A stretch of DNA of 33,008 bases from an uncultured Clostridia bacterium (GTDB lineage Bacteria; Bacillota; Clostridia; Oscillospirales; Acutalibacteraceae): contig CANPZK010000009.1 in the NCBI GenBank assembly GCA_947588875.1, forward strand, positions 1-33,008. Direction: 5' to 3'. Under the pieces are notes generated by a model. That model did not search any database, was not told the origin of the DNA, and saw only the letters and a list, made by a program, of their open reading frames with translations. Each line of letters starts with the position of its first letter. The stretch's first letter is position 1. Of the stretch, positions 8,169 through 18,002 are shown piece after piece. A program made the position numbers and the translations under genes.

Positions 8169-10640
8169 TTATGCGATAAGGGCGATCCCCACCACGTGCT
8201 TTTGCACTCTTATCGCGTCCGCTATCGTTATTTCTCCGTCCTTGTCAATATCGGCAATGGCTCTCTGCTCGCCGTCAAGCGTCAGTATATTGACTACGTG
8301 CTTTTGTATCATTATCGCGTCCGCCAACGTTATTTCGCCGTCGAGATTCACGTCGCCAAGCCTTCCGTCAAGGCGCTTGTAATCCGTCCACGAGCCTCCG
8401 TACACGTCGCCCTTGCCCGGGTCGAACGAAGGGTTGTTATAATCCGGTACGAACATTTTCTCCGGAAGCCCCGGGAAAATGAGATTCTCGGTCTGAGCCG
8501 TATTCTGGCCGTTGCCGAAAATAACGTTGCTCATATCGGCGCTGACCCTATATTTCCAAATTCCGTTTCCGCAGTCGGTCATGGGCTTTCCGGGCCATTC
8601 AACAACGTCGGCTGTTCCCCACCAATATATAAATACATTATCCCATTTGGTCATGGAGTTGTCAAAGTACACATAAAAGCTGCCGAGCGCACCCATCATT
8701 TCGCTCTTGGCGGCGCTTAGCGCGGTTTGAACGTCCGCGCCGGTCGACGCGGCGTTTATAGCCTCCGTTCCCATTTGATACGCCGCGAGAAATTCATTCC
8801 ACGACTCCTCGCTGTAATCGTCCTTGTTAAAGGAATTTTTGTACTCGTCAAGCTCGGCAAGAGCCGCTTTTCTCACGGTATCCACGCTTATAAACGTCCT
8901 GTTCATAAAGGCTTCACGTCTTGACATCCAGTCGATATAATATTCAAGCTGTTCCTCGTGTGTGCCTCCTGCGGACGGCACAAGAAGATTGTCGATGAGA
9001 GTCCGCTCCCATCTTATGTAGTTCATATCCGCGCTGTCCTTTAACAATGCTCTGTACTCGTCAAAGCTCTTCAGTCTGCCCGTTCCCGTCGCTTTGCCGT
9101 TTAATATCGCAAAGGCGGGAACAAATCTCTCGTTCCAAAGCTCCTCCGCCGCCTTCGCAATTTCACTCTGATGTGCAAACTGCGCGATTATTGTGTATTT
9201 TCCGTTTCCATACTGCCTGCTTTCCGCCGCAAATATGGAATCCGTATCCATCATATTTACTCCGTCCTTGTAGGTGTTCAGGTTGCCAAACGCCACGTCA
9301 TAGTCCCACACTGGCGCGGCATGGAGCTTTCCGTCGCCGGCAAGGTCGGAATCCTTGTAGAAAAAGCAGCTCGAAATTCCCGCGTCAATGTTCACGGACA
9401 GCTCCTCTATCAGGTACATCAGGGCAGCCGATTCAACGTCTATGTAATCCGAATAGTGCTTTCCCTTTGAGTTATAGCCGCTCGGAGAATAAAGCGCGTC
9501 CTCCATATCCTGAACGAAGTCGGCTATGTAGTTCACCTGCTTGAACGACGCGGCGGTTTTAAGGTCCACCGACTGACCGCTGTCTGTAATAAAATGGCAG
9601 CTTTCCTCGGGAACAGCGATATATTCAAGCAAATAGCCGCCCGTTATGTCCTCCGGCTCGACCGGTATGTCATAGCCGCTGCGGGCGCCGTAGTAGCTGC
9701 CATCGGATTTGAGCCTGTACGACTCTATATCGCTGTTATAGCCCGCCGCTGAAAGCGCGTCCTCGGTATTGCCCTGGAGGTCGGTTATGCTCACGAGGTT
9801 ATTCTTTCCAAGCTCGACCTTTTCAGTTATCTGATAAGAGCCGAGATATTCCCCGTTGGCATATACGTCGGCAAACCTTGACTCGGGCGAAAAATCGAGT
9901 CCCACCTCGTCGGCCATGTCGTAAACAACGCGGTTCCTCAGCATAGAGTGATCCTGTCCGTTCGCGAGCAGGCACCACTTCTTGCTCGCCTTCATTCCGA
10001 GCAGGCTCGCCTTAGAGGGGAGCTTGATGTTGTACGGCTTTTTTTCTATATTGCGCCACGTCGTGTTTCCTCTGCCCTTTATCGAGGAAAGCTCCCCCTC
10101 GTATGAAATCGCGCCGTCGCTGTCCACCACAAGCATTTGCCCCGACTCGGAGTACTCGTGGTTCGGGTCGGCGTTTATACTGTCCATACTGCCGCTCTCC
10201 GTGGTCAGGAACATAGAGGCTATGCCCGACGACTGCATTATCTTCACATTATAATTTTTTCCGTCGCAGTTCATTGTGACAGAGCCGTTCTTTTCAAGAC
10301 CGGTGAGCGTCTCCCCGCTCAAAACGCTCTTGCCGTCTATCGTAAGACGCGTAAAATTGTGATATATGACTGCCGACGACAAGTCGGCAGAGCCGGGCAT
10401 AAAGAAGTAATAATCTCCGTTTGAGTCACAGTACCACTTCACGGCGTCTATTTCCGACGACGTACCGGCGGAGCAGGCGTCGAGCCATACAGCCTTTTCT
10501 CTGCTTTGCGACACATACGGGGGTATGCCCGAGCCGAAGGAGTCGGACTGCGCCGCAAACGACGACGGAACGCAGAACGCCGCCATAATAAAGCACAGCG
10601 TCAGCGCAACCGATTTTTTTAACAAACCAATCTTTTTCAT
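8169..10640 (-). CDS. Secreted CotH-kinase-family protein with CBM26-like starch-binding module and C-terminal type I dockerin
   Basis: Signal peptide; CotH core SSIKGRGNTTWRNIEKKPYNIKLPSKASLLGMKASKKWCLLANGQDHSMLRNRVVYDMA; CBM-like VYFDNSMTKWDNVFIYWWGTADVVEWPGKPMTDCGNGIWKYRVSADMSNVIFGNG; dockerin GDVNLDGEITLADAIMIQKHV...ADIDKDGEITIADAIRVQKHV. Confidence 0.9.
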   Translation of the reverse strand: MKKIGLLKKSVALTLCFIMAAFCVPSSFAAQSDSFGSGIPPYVSQSREKAVWLDACSAGTSSEIDAVKWYCDSNGDYYFFMPGSADLSSAVIYHNFTRLTIDGKSVLSGETLTGLEKNGSVTMNCDGKNYNVKIMQSSGIASMFLTTESGSMDSINADPNHEYSESGQMLVVDSDGAISYEGELSSIKGRGNTTWRNIEKKPYNIKLPSKASLLGMKASKKWCLLANGQDHSMLRNRVVYDMADEVGLDFSPESRFADVYANGEYLGSYQITEKVELGKNNLVSITDLQGNTEDALSAAGYNSDIESYRLKSDGSYYGARSGYDIPVEPEDITGGYLLEYIAVPEESCHFITDSGQSVDLKTAASFKQVNYIADFVQDMEDALYSPSGYNSKGKHYSDYIDVESAALMYLIEELSVNIDAGISSCFFYKDSDLAGDGKLHAAPVWDYDVAFGNLNTYKDGVNMMDTDSIFAAESRQYGNGKYTIIAQFAHQSEIAKAAEELWNERFVPAFAILNGKATGTGRLKSFDEYRALLKDSADMNYIRWERTLIDNLLVPSAGGTHEEQLEYYIDWMSRREAFMNRTFISVDTVRKAALAELDEYKNSFNKDDYSEESWNEFLAAYQMGTEAINAASTGADVQTALSAAKSEMMGALGSFYVYFDNSMTKWDNVFIYWWGTADVVEWPGKPMTDCGNGIWKYRVSADMSNVIFGNGQNTAQTENLIFPGLPEKMFVPDYNNPSFDPGKGDVYGGSWTDYKRLDGRLGDVNLDGEITLADAIMIQKHVVNILTLDGEQRAIADIDKDGEITIADAIRVQKHVVGIALIA

Positions 10641-10885
10641 ATTTTGCCTCCTGATAAAAAATAATTATTTCAAGATCCTCGAAACGAGATTCCTAAAAGC
10701 ATACCGCTCTCGCGTCCGCTTTGCCGGGGCGGATTTTTTCGCTCGGCGCTGTTAGTCATACTGCCGCCGCGCCCATGCGATAAACAAAGCGTAAAACGCC
10801 CTCAGATTAATTATATCATTCTTTTTCCGTTCTTCATATTGTCAAAAAGAGAGATTTCTCGTTTAAAAAAATGTGAAAATCGCAA

Positions 10886-10915
10886 AACCGCCGCGGTAAA
10901 AGCGCCGCGGCGGTT
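10886..10915 (-). terminator. Likely terminator after birA
   Basis: aaccgccgcgg-(taaaagcg)-ccgcggcggtt perfect stem, then ttttgcgatttt on the minus strand. Confidence 0.55.
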
Positions 10916-10950
10916 CAAGTTAAATCAAGTTAAACCCAAGTTAAATATAT

Positions 10951-11949
10951 TTAATATATTCCCTGCACTACGACCTCTCCCGCGCCGACGCATATTTTTT
11001 CGCCGCCCTCGGTCAGCACGACAAGCCCGCCGTCGCCAAGCACGTCCGCCGCCACTCCTTTGACAGCCTTACCGCGCACGGTCGCCTCGACCTCTCTGCC
11101 GACAGTCGCGCACAGCGATAAATACTCTTCCCTGAACGCTTCAAAACCGCACATTATGAACTCGTCGTATATTTTTTCAAGCGTGTTTGAAAGGTGAGCT
11201 GCTATCTCGCTGCGCTCAAGCTGTTTGCCGAGTTCAATGCGCAGGGAGGTCGCCTTTTCGCTCACCTCGGGAGGGAACTCCCTGTTATTCACGTTTATCC
11301 CTATTCCGACTACGGCGTAGGATACCATATTGTCCTCCACAGACATTTCCGTGAGTATTCCGCACAGCTTTTTCCTGCCTATTATTACATCGTTCGGCCA
11401 CTTGATTTTTGCGCCGCAGCCGTAAAGCTCGTTTAACGTCCTGCACACGGCAAGCCCCGCCGCAAGCGTTATGCACGGTATCTGCGACGGCGGCAGCTCG
11501 GGTCTTAATAAAATACTCTCGTATATGCTCGTTCCCAGCGGCGACGTCCAGCTCCTGCCGAGCCTGCCCCTGCCCGCGCTCTGGCGCTCGGCTATAACGA
11601 CAAGCCCCTGCCGCGCTCCCGCTCGCGCGCGCCGCTTTATCTCATCGTTGGTGGAATCCACCTCCGCCAAAAGCTCGGTAGGTCTGCCTATATAAAGCGT
11701 TTCCAGCATACTCTCTATCCTTTTTTGCGACATTTCGTCCGGCTCGCCTATAAGCCTGTATCCCCTGTTGGTAACGCTGTCTATATCGTATCCCCGCTCG
11801 CGCAGAGATTTTATCTGCTTGCTCACCCCGCTGCGCGATATGCCGAGCCTGTCCGATATTTCCTGTCCGGACACATATCCGCCGCGCCTTAAATCGCTTA
11901 AAATCATTTCGGCTGTATTCAATTCCGGCTCCTCCCTCCCGCGAATCAT
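10951..11949 (-). CDS. birA: Bifunctional biotin operon repressor / biotin-[acetyl-CoA-carboxylase] ligase
   Basis: N-terminal HTH (GYVSGQEISDRLGISRSGVSKQIKSLRERGYDIDSVTNRGYRL) and ligase motif SAGRGRLGRSWTSP, KWPNDVII. Confidence 0.93.
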   Translation of the reverse strand: MIRGREEPELNTAEMILSDLRRGGYVSGQEISDRLGISRSGVSKQIKSLRERGYDIDSVTNRGYRLIGEPDEMSQKRIESMLETLYIGRPTELLAEVDSTNDEIKRRARAGARQGLVVIAERQSAGRGRLGRSWTSPLGTSIYESILLRPELPPSQIPCITLAAGLAVCRTLNELYGCGAKIKWPNDVIIGRKKLCGILTEMSVEDNMVSYAVVGIGINVNNREFPPEVSEKATSLRIELGKQLERSEIAAHLSNTLEKIYDEFIMCGFEAFREEYLSLCATVGREVEATVRGKAVKGVAADVLGDGGLVVLTEGGEKICVGAGEVVVQGIY

Positions 11950-11970
11950 TGTTTTAATCGTTTTATAAAT

Positions 11971-11999
11971 ATTATACTATATCGTCAGGCGATTTTCAA
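11971..11999 (-). promoter_or_regulatory. Sigma-A/70 promoter for birA
   Basis: Minus strand TTGAAA (11999-11994) - 17 nt - TATAAT (11976-11971). Confidence 0.7.
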
Positions 12000-12219
12000 A
12001 CGCTGTATGCAGTATGACGGAAGCTCCGAAAAACGCCGGCGGCAAAGGACTTTATTTTGCATAATGCGCGCAAAAAAGGTGTTTATTTTGCTTTTAATGA
12101 AAAATAGCTTGTCCCGTTTGTGTTATGATTTTGAAATGTGATTAGATACTTTTATGATTGAGCTTGAAGCGCTTATCCGCTTCGCCCGTCACACTTTGTA
12201 AGAAAGGAAAGATTTTGCA

Positions 12220-13065
12220 ATGAACAGCACAGAAACACTTGAGCTTAAAAGGCTCGCCTGCAAAGCGAGAATGGGCGCTGTTACAGGCACATACAAGGCA
12301 AAATCCGGTCACCCGGGCGGATCGCTGTCCGCGGCTGACATATTTACATATCTCTATTTTAAAGAGATGCGCGTTGACGCCAAAAATCCCGACGACCCCG
12401 ACAGGGACAGGTTCGTTCTCTCAAAGGGTCACGGCTGTCCGAGCCTTTACGCGGTGCTCGCGCTGAAGGGATATTTCCCGTTTGAGGAGCTTGAAAACCT
12501 GCGCCACGTCGGCGCTATGCTTCAGGGACACCCCGATATGAAGGGAACGCCCGGAATAGATATGAGCAGCGGCTCTCTCGGTCAGGGCGCGTCCGCCGCC
12601 TGCGGAATGGCTGCCGCCGCAAAAATCGACGGCAAGGATTTCAGAGTATATTCCGTTCTCGGCGACGGCGAATGCGAGGAGGGTCAGGTATGGGAGGCGG
12701 CTATGTTCGCGTCTCACTACAAGCTCGACAACCTCTGCTTCATAGTCGATAACAACGGACTTCAAATAGACGGCAAGGTCGAGGACGTGGCAGGTCTTTG
12801 TATGCTCAAGGAGAAATTCGAGGCGTTTGGCTTTGGAGCGGCGGAAATAGACGGTCACAGCTTTGAGGAGCTTGAGCAAGCCTTTAACGCCGCGCGCGAA
12901 TGCAAGGGCAAGCCCTTTGTTATAATAGCGAAGACAGTCAAGGGCAAGGGCGTTTCGTTTATGGAGGATCAGGTCGGCTGGCACGGCGTTGCCCCGAACG
13001 ACGAGCAATACAAAAAGGCTATGGCGGAGCTTGAGGCTCAGCTAAAAGCAATCGAGGAGGCGTGA
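12220..13065 (+). CDS. Transketolase, N-terminal subunit
   Basis: GHPGGSLSAADIFTYLYF, DRDRFVLSKGHGCPSLYA, GDGECEEGQVWEAAMFASHYKLDNLCFIVDNNGLQIDG (ThDP-binding). Confidence 0.94.
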   Translation: MNSTETLELKRLACKARMGAVTGTYKAKSGHPGGSLSAADIFTYLYFKEMRVDAKNPDDPDRDRFVLSKGHGCPSLYAVLALKGYFPFEELENLRHVGAMLQGHPDMKGTPGIDMSSGSLGQGASAACGMAAAAKIDGKDFRVYSVLGDGECEEGQVWEAAMFASHYKLDNLCFIVDNNGLQIDGKVEDVAGLCMLKEKFEAFGFGAAEIDGHSFEELEQAFNAARECKGKPFVIIAKTVKGKGVSFMEDQVGWHGVAPNDEQYKKAMAELEAQLKAIEEA

Positions 13066-13068
13066 GAA

Positions 13069-14016
13069 ATGGCGGAAATCGTAAATAAGGCAACAAGAGA
13101 GAGCTTTGGTCTGGCTCTGTGCGAGCTTGCAAAGACAAACAAAGATATTGTCGTTCTCGACGCCGACCTTTCCGGCTCGACAAAAACCGGAATATTCGCA
13201 AAGCAGTTCCCTGAAAGGTTTTTAAACTGCGGCATCGCCGAGGGCAATATGATGAGCGTTGCGGCAGGTCTTGCCGCCTGCGGTAAGATACCATTTGCCG
13301 CCACCTTCGCCATGTTCGCGACCGGCAGGGCATACGAGCAGATAAGAAATTCAATAGCCTATCCAAAGCTCAACGTAAAAATAGCCGGCTCTCACGCCGG
13401 TATCTCCGTGGGTGAGGACGGCGCGACGCATCAGTGCTGCGAGGACATCGCGCTGATGAAAACGCTCCCGGGAATGGCTGTTATAAATCCCGCTGACCAC
13501 TGGGAGATGACGGAGGCTGTCAAGGCGGCCGTTGAGCTAGACGGTCCCGTATATCTCCGTCTTGGCCGTCTTGCCGTCGACAGCTTCAACGACCCCGAAA
13601 ATTACAGCTTTGAATTCGGCAAGGGAATCACACTGCACGAGGGCAGCGACATTACTGTCATCGCCTCGGGCATCATAGTAAAGGACGCTCTTGACGCCGT
13701 GAGGGAGCTTGAGGCTCAGGGCATAAGCGCAAGGCTTATAAACATACACACTATAAAGCCTATCGATGAGGAAATAATCGTAAGGGCGGCTAAGGAGACC
13801 GGCAGAATAGTTACGGTTGAGGAGCACAGCATTATCGGCGGACTCGGCGACAGCGTAAGCGACGTGACCTCGAGAAAATGCCCTGTTCCCGTTACAAAGA
13901 TAGGTATTCAGGACAGATTCGGATACTCGGGCCCCGCAAAGGAGCTTTTAAAGCTCTTTGGCCTTTGCAAGGATAATATAGCAAAGGTAGTTTTGGACAT
14001 TGTAAAGAACGCCTGA
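13069..14016 (+). CDS. Transketolase, C-terminal subunit
   Basis: VVLDADLSGSTKTGIFAKQFPERFLNCGIAEGNMMSVAAGLAACGKIPFAATFAMFATGRAYEQIRNSIAYP; starts 3 nt after the N-subunit stop. Confidence 0.94.
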   Translation: MAEIVNKATRESFGLALCELAKTNKDIVVLDADLSGSTKTGIFAKQFPERFLNCGIAEGNMMSVAAGLAACGKIPFAATFAMFATGRAYEQIRNSIAYPKLNVKIAGSHAGISVGEDGATHQCCEDIALMKTLPGMAVINPADHWEMTEAVKAAVELDGPVYLRLGRLAVDSFNDPENYSFEFGKGITLHEGSDITVIASGIIVKDALDAVRELEAQGISARLINIHTIKPIDEEIIVRAAKETGRIVTVEEHSIIGGLGDSVSDVTSRKCPVPVTKIGIQDRFGYSGPAKELLKLFGLCKDNIAKVVLDIVKNA

Positions 14017-14040
14017 TAAAAAACGCGTTTTAATAAACTG

Positions 14041-14072
14041 ATGGGTAGAGCCAAAGGCTCTACCCATTTGCT
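14041..14072 (+). terminator. Intrinsic terminator after transketolase genes
   Basis: atgggtagagcc-aaa-ggctctacccat perfect 12-bp stem followed by ttgctttt. Confidence 0.7.
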
Positions 14073-14090
14073 TTTCTATAAACTTATTTT

Positions 14091-14186
14091 TGCAGAATAA
14101 AATAAAAGTTTTCGCCCGCCTTTTTCCAAAAGGCGGCGGTTTCCAAAGGCGGCGCCTTTGGTCGCAGCCCGCAGGCTGCGAAATCC
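14091..14186 (-). repeat. Second repeat family, copy B1 (convergent tkt/pyrF gap)
   Basis: 41 nt identical (as reverse complement, 14099-14139) to B2 20011-20051: ccgccgccttttggaaaaaggcgggcgaaaacttttatttt; outer hairpin cgcagcc-tgcg-ggctgcg. Confidence 0.85.
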
Positions 14187-14203
14187 CATTCTTTGCCAAG
14201 CGC

Positions 14204-15139
14204 TTACGGCAGCTTTATCTCACCAGTCACGTCCGTGAGCAGCTTTTTCATATTGAGAGCCTCTCTCCTCGCCGCCTGAGCGTAGTCGCGCTCGCCGCAG
14301 CTCTCCTTTTGCCACGCGCACATTATCCCTCTTGATGAATTGACTATCGCGCCAAGTCCGTTTTTATCAAACGCTCCGGCTATATCGTCAGCCGTGCCGC
14401 CCTGAGCGCCGTAGCCCGGAACGAGGAAAAACGTGTGCGGCAGCTCCGCTCTCAGCTCTTTTAGCTGCTCCGGGTAAGTAGCGCCCACAACCGCGCCTAC
14501 TCCCGAATAGCCGTATTTGCCCATTATCCCCTCGCCCCACTGCTCGCAGAGCTTTCCAACATGGAGATATATCGTTTCCTCACCGGCAAGCTCCAGATTT
14601 TGAAGCTCGCCCGAGCTTGGGTTTGACGTTTTCACAAGCACGAAAATGCCCTTGTCCCTCTTTGATGCTACGTCCGTTACCGGCTTTATGCCATCGCTCC
14701 CGAGATAGCCGTTCACGGTCAGCGCGTCCGCTCCGAACGGCTCGGCACATTCGCCGTCTATGTCGGCGGCTCCGAGATGAGCGCAGGCATACGCCTCCAT
14801 CGTCGTGCCAATGTCGTTCCTTTTTGCGTCCGTTATGACAAACAGGCCCTTCTCACGGGCGTATTTTATGGTTTTCGCAAGCGTGCGAACGCCCTGCCAG
14901 CCGTACATCTCGTAATACGCCGCCTGCGGCTTTACGGCGGGGACAACGTCGCACAGAGCGTCTATCAGCCCCTTGTTATACACCCGGAGCGCTTCCGCCG
15001 CGCCGTCGAGCGTTTTGCCGTATTTTGCAAACGCCTCCGCCTTTATATACTCCGGTATATACGCGAGCTTCGGGTCAAGCCCCGCCACGGTCGGGTTCTG
15101 TTTTTCCACTATATTTTCAATCAGTCTGTCAAAAGCCAT
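14204..15139 (-). CDS. pyrF: Orotidine 5'-phosphate decarboxylase
   Basis: VAGLDPKLAYIPEYI, FVITDAKRNDIGTTMEAYA, VPGYGAQGG, NSSRGIMCAW motifs. Confidence 0.94.
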   Translation of the reverse strand: MAFDRLIENIVEKQNPTVAGLDPKLAYIPEYIKAEAFAKYGKTLDGAAEALRVYNKGLIDALCDVVPAVKPQAAYYEMYGWQGVRTLAKTIKYAREKGLFVITDAKRNDIGTTMEAYACAHLGAADIDGECAEPFGADALTVNGYLGSDGIKPVTDVASKRDKGIFVLVKTSNPSSGELQNLELAGEETIYLHVGKLCEQWGEGIMGKYGYSGVGAVVGATYPEQLKELRAELPHTFFLVPGYGAQGGTADDIAGAFDKNGLGAIVNSSRGIMCAWQKESCGERDYAQAARREALNMKKLLTDVTGEIKLP

Positions 15140-15140
15140 A

Positions 15141-16406
15141 TCAATTCTCCTTGTCGTTATACACTGTCCTGCCGCCCAGTATAGTGCGCTTCACCTTTCC
15201 CTTGAGAGTTTTCCCCTTGAACGGACAATTTTTCGACTTGCCGTGCAGTTTGTTTTCGTCAACGATCCATTCCTCGTCGGGGTCAAACAGAACTATGTCG
15301 GCGTTCGCGCCTATCGAGAGCGTTCCCGCGTTTATTCCGAGAATCCTCGCCGGATTTGCGCTCATCAGCCTTATTATGTCGCTCAGCTCCAGCTCTCCTT
15401 TGTGATACAGCTCTGTAAGAGCCGCCGCAAGCGACGTTTCCATTCCTATCGAGCCGTTCGGCGCTTTTTCAAAGTCGGATTTTTCCTGAGGCGCGTGCGG
15501 CGCGTGGTCGGTCGCTATCGCGTCGAGAGAGCCGTCCTTCAGCGCGGCTTTTATCGCCTCCCTGTCCTCGGCTGTGCGCAGAGGCGGATTCATTCTGTAA
15601 TCGGCGTCGCGCTTTAAAAGCTCGCTCTCGTCCATGGAAAAATAGTGCGGGGCTGTTTCAGCCGTCACCTTGACTCCTCTCGCCTTTGCGTCTCTTATCA
15701 GCGCCGCAGAGGTTTTTGTGCTCACATGGCAGATATGCACGGGAACTCCGTAAGCCGCCGCAAGAGCTATCTCCCGCGCGGTGCCGCAGTCCTCAGCCGC
15801 CGCAGGTATCCCCTTTATTCCGAGCTTTTCGGAAATTTTGCCCTCGTTTATCTTGCCGCCGTCGGCGAGGTACAAGTCCTCGCAGTGAGCGGTAACGGTC
15901 ATATTTTTCTCGTTCGCCTTTATCATCGCAAGAGCCATGAACCTTGTGTTTTCCACCGGTCTGCCGTCGTCCGTCAGAGCGATTGCGCCCGCGCCTTTCA
16001 GCTCGTCAATATCGCACATCTCGGCGCTTTTCAGCCCCTTTGTTATGCTGCCCGCGGCGTAGACCCTCGCGTCCGCGCCGCTTGCCTTGTCAAGAATATA
16101 CTTCACCGTTTCGGCGTTGTCCGCAGTCGGCTCGGTGTTCGGCATCGCGAGCAGGGAGGTCACTCCGCCCGCCGCAGCCGCCCTGCACCCGGTTATAATA
16201 TCCTCCTTATGCGTATAGCCGGGGTCGCGCAGGTGGACGTGCATATCGACCAGCCCAGGAGCCGCGACAAGCCCCTCTCCGTCTATTATCTCGGGGTTCT
16301 CCCCCGCGTCGGACGATATTTTCCTGTCCTTAATATAAAGCTCGCCACTTTTGTCGACTCCGTTTGCCGGATCTATTATTCTTATGTTTTTTATTATCGT
16401 TCCCAT
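15141..16406 (-). CDS. pyrC: Dihydroorotase
   Basis: DMHVHLRDPGYTHKEDIITGCRAAAAGGVTSLLAMPNTEP; ATDHAPHAPQEK. Confidence 0.95.
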   Translation of the reverse strand: MGTIIKNIRIIDPANGVDKSGELYIKDRKISSDAGENPEIIDGEGLVAAPGLVDMHVHLRDPGYTHKEDIITGCRAAAAGGVTSLLAMPNTEPTADNAETVKYILDKASGADARVYAAGSITKGLKSAEMCDIDELKGAGAIALTDDGRPVENTRFMALAMIKANEKNMTVTAHCEDLYLADGGKINEGKISEKLGIKGIPAAAEDCGTAREIALAAAYGVPVHICHVSTKTSAALIRDAKARGVKVTAETAPHYFSMDESELLKRDADYRMNPPLRTAEDREAIKAALKDGSLDAIATDHAPHAPQEKSDFEKAPNGSIGMETSLAAALTELYHKGELELSDIIRLMSANPARILGINAGTLSIGANADIVLFDPDEEWIVDENKLHGKSKNCPFKGKTLKGKVKRTILGGRTVYNDKEN

Positions 16407-16418
16407 AGCTCAACACCG

Positions 16419-17819
16419 TTACCTGTATTTATCCCAGTAGCTGTCGCTGTCAAAGCTCTTTACATACTCGCTGTCGGAGTACGATTCCCGGCGCTCCGCG
16501 CGCTCGCTCTCTCTCCTGCGCCGTCTTTCGGCGGCCTTTGCCCGCTCCTCCTCCGTGCGCTCCGGTCGCGTCCTTTTAGGTCTTTCCGCGCTCGCCCGCG
16601 CCTTTTCTTCATTGGCATTATCCCTTTTCGGTCTGCCGAGCTTCTTTTTGCCGCCGTCGCTCTCGGGATAATCGTCCGTCGGCGCTTCGTCGTAATCCTC
16701 GTTGTTGTTTCTTGAAAGCTCGAGCATATCGGAAATGTCGGAGTTTTCTCCGTCCTCCGTCACCGGCTTTATTATATCGACTCTCATGCGCACCGGCGTG
16801 TTCTTAAACTCCTCGTCGCCCGGCACGTTGTTTATGTAGCCCATCTGAACCTGCGTCGGTATCTCCTCCGCCTGCTCGTCAAAAAGTCCGTCGCTCTCTA
16901 TCTCCTCATAAAAGCTCTCTGCCGCGCTGTCGGATTTAAAATCCTTTCTCTTAGCCTTGCCGTGCTGGGGCTTGTCCTGCCTGACAGAGCGCACGACCTC
17001 AAGCCTGTCCTCCTCCTCGGGGGGCGTTTGCGGAGCTTCTCCGCGCCCGCTATGAGCCTGCTCATCATGCTTTGCCGCGATTTTTTTATCAATCGCCATA
17101 TCCGCGTTATCGTCTATACCGCGCCCGCGCGGTTCTCCCTGCGCTTTCGGGGAATTGCCCTGTCTGCGCCTTCTCTTGACGGCGGCTTTGTGAATGAGTA
17201 TTACCGCTATGACTGCCACGGCTAAAATTACTACGCCTACGCACACTATCGTCCCGACGTTCCCAAGCACGTTTACCTCCACCGGGCGGTTCTCTATATT
17301 GTCAAACACTATGCTTCTTGCCGCCGTGTTGAATATTCCGTGGTCGGAAATTGTAAGCTCCCTGTTTCCCGCCGAGAGCTTCAGCACATATTCGTATCCG
17401 TTCACAAGCGTCGTTGAGGAAAGATACCTGTCGCCGTTGTTTATGCAGTCGAAGAATATAGCCTGGTTCGTTTCATACGCCGTCACCTTATCGGCGTTTT
17501 GCTCCGTCTTTATCTCGTTTTCCGCCTGCTCTATTCCGTCCTGCTTCAGATTTTTATAGTTAAAGGTATCGCCGCCGGACTTTTCCCCGGTGAGCGTTAT
17601 CGTGTACGTCCCTTTTGCGTCGGACGCGGTCAGCAGCTCGCCGGTTTCCGCCTCGTTTACGGTGTAGATTGCGTCGCCGGGTATTTCAACCGTTATCCCC
17701 GGAGTCTTTATATGCACGTTCTGTCTTTCCCCTGCCGCCGCGGCGGGCAGGCAAACGGCAATCGCCGTTGCTATCACCGATAAAAATATAATAGCGCTCT
17801 TTTTTATTTTCAGTTTCAT
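16419..17819 (-). CDS. Hypothetical type I membrane protein (signal peptide, ectodomain, TM, long charged cytoplasmic tail)
   Basis: Start MKLKIKKSAIIFLSVIATAIAVCLPAAAAG; TM VLGNVGTIVCVGVVILAVAVIAVILI followed by KRRRRQ and an Arg/Glu/Asp-rich tail. No family recognised. Confidence 0.7.
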   Translation of the reverse strand: MKLKIKKSAIIFLSVIATAIAVCLPAAAAGERQNVHIKTPGITVEIPGDAIYTVNEAETGELLTASDAKGTYTITLTGEKSGGDTFNYKNLKQDGIEQAENEIKTEQNADKVTAYETNQAIFFDCINNGDRYLSSTTLVNGYEYVLKLSAGNRELTISDHGIFNTAARSIVFDNIENRPVEVNVLGNVGTIVCVGVVILAVAVIAVILIHKAAVKRRRRQGNSPKAQGEPRGRGIDDNADMAIDKKIAAKHDEQAHSGRGEAPQTPPEEEDRLEVVRSVRQDKPQHGKAKRKDFKSDSAAESFYEEIESDGLFDEQAEEIPTQVQMGYINNVPGDEEFKNTPVRMRVDIIKPVTEDGENSDISDMLELSRNNNEDYDEAPTDDYPESDGGKKKLGRPKRDNANEEKARASAERPKRTRPERTEEERAKAAERRRRRESERAERRESYSDSEYVKSFDSDSYWDKYR

Positions 17820-17950
17820 ACCTACAACCCTTTGCATTTTTTATTCAATAACAGCCTGTATTCCCGTTTTGCGGCGGTTGATTTTCCCGCGCGCCGCCGC
17901 TGAAAAATACATCTCTTATCATTATACTATTAAAGCGGAAAAAAAACAAT

Positions 17951-17978
17951 AAAAAAATAAGAGACCGTGCGGTCTCTT
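17951..17978 (-). terminator. Intrinsic terminator after acpP
   Basis: Minus strand aagagacc-gcac-ggtctctt followed by attttttt. Confidence 0.8.
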
Positions 17979-18002
17979 AAATATTTTTGCATTATGCTGC
18001 CA

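Noticed and set aside
12000-12219. Possible riboswitch or regulatory leader upstream of the transketolase genes
   Set aside because: Only a 6-bp hairpin (gaagcg/cgcttc) and a repeated tttattttgc were seen; insufficient to support a structured element.
15645-16715. 356-aa plus-strand ORF antisense to pyrC and the membrane protein gene
   Set aside because: Spans two real minus-strand genes and their junction; composition typical of shadow ORFs.
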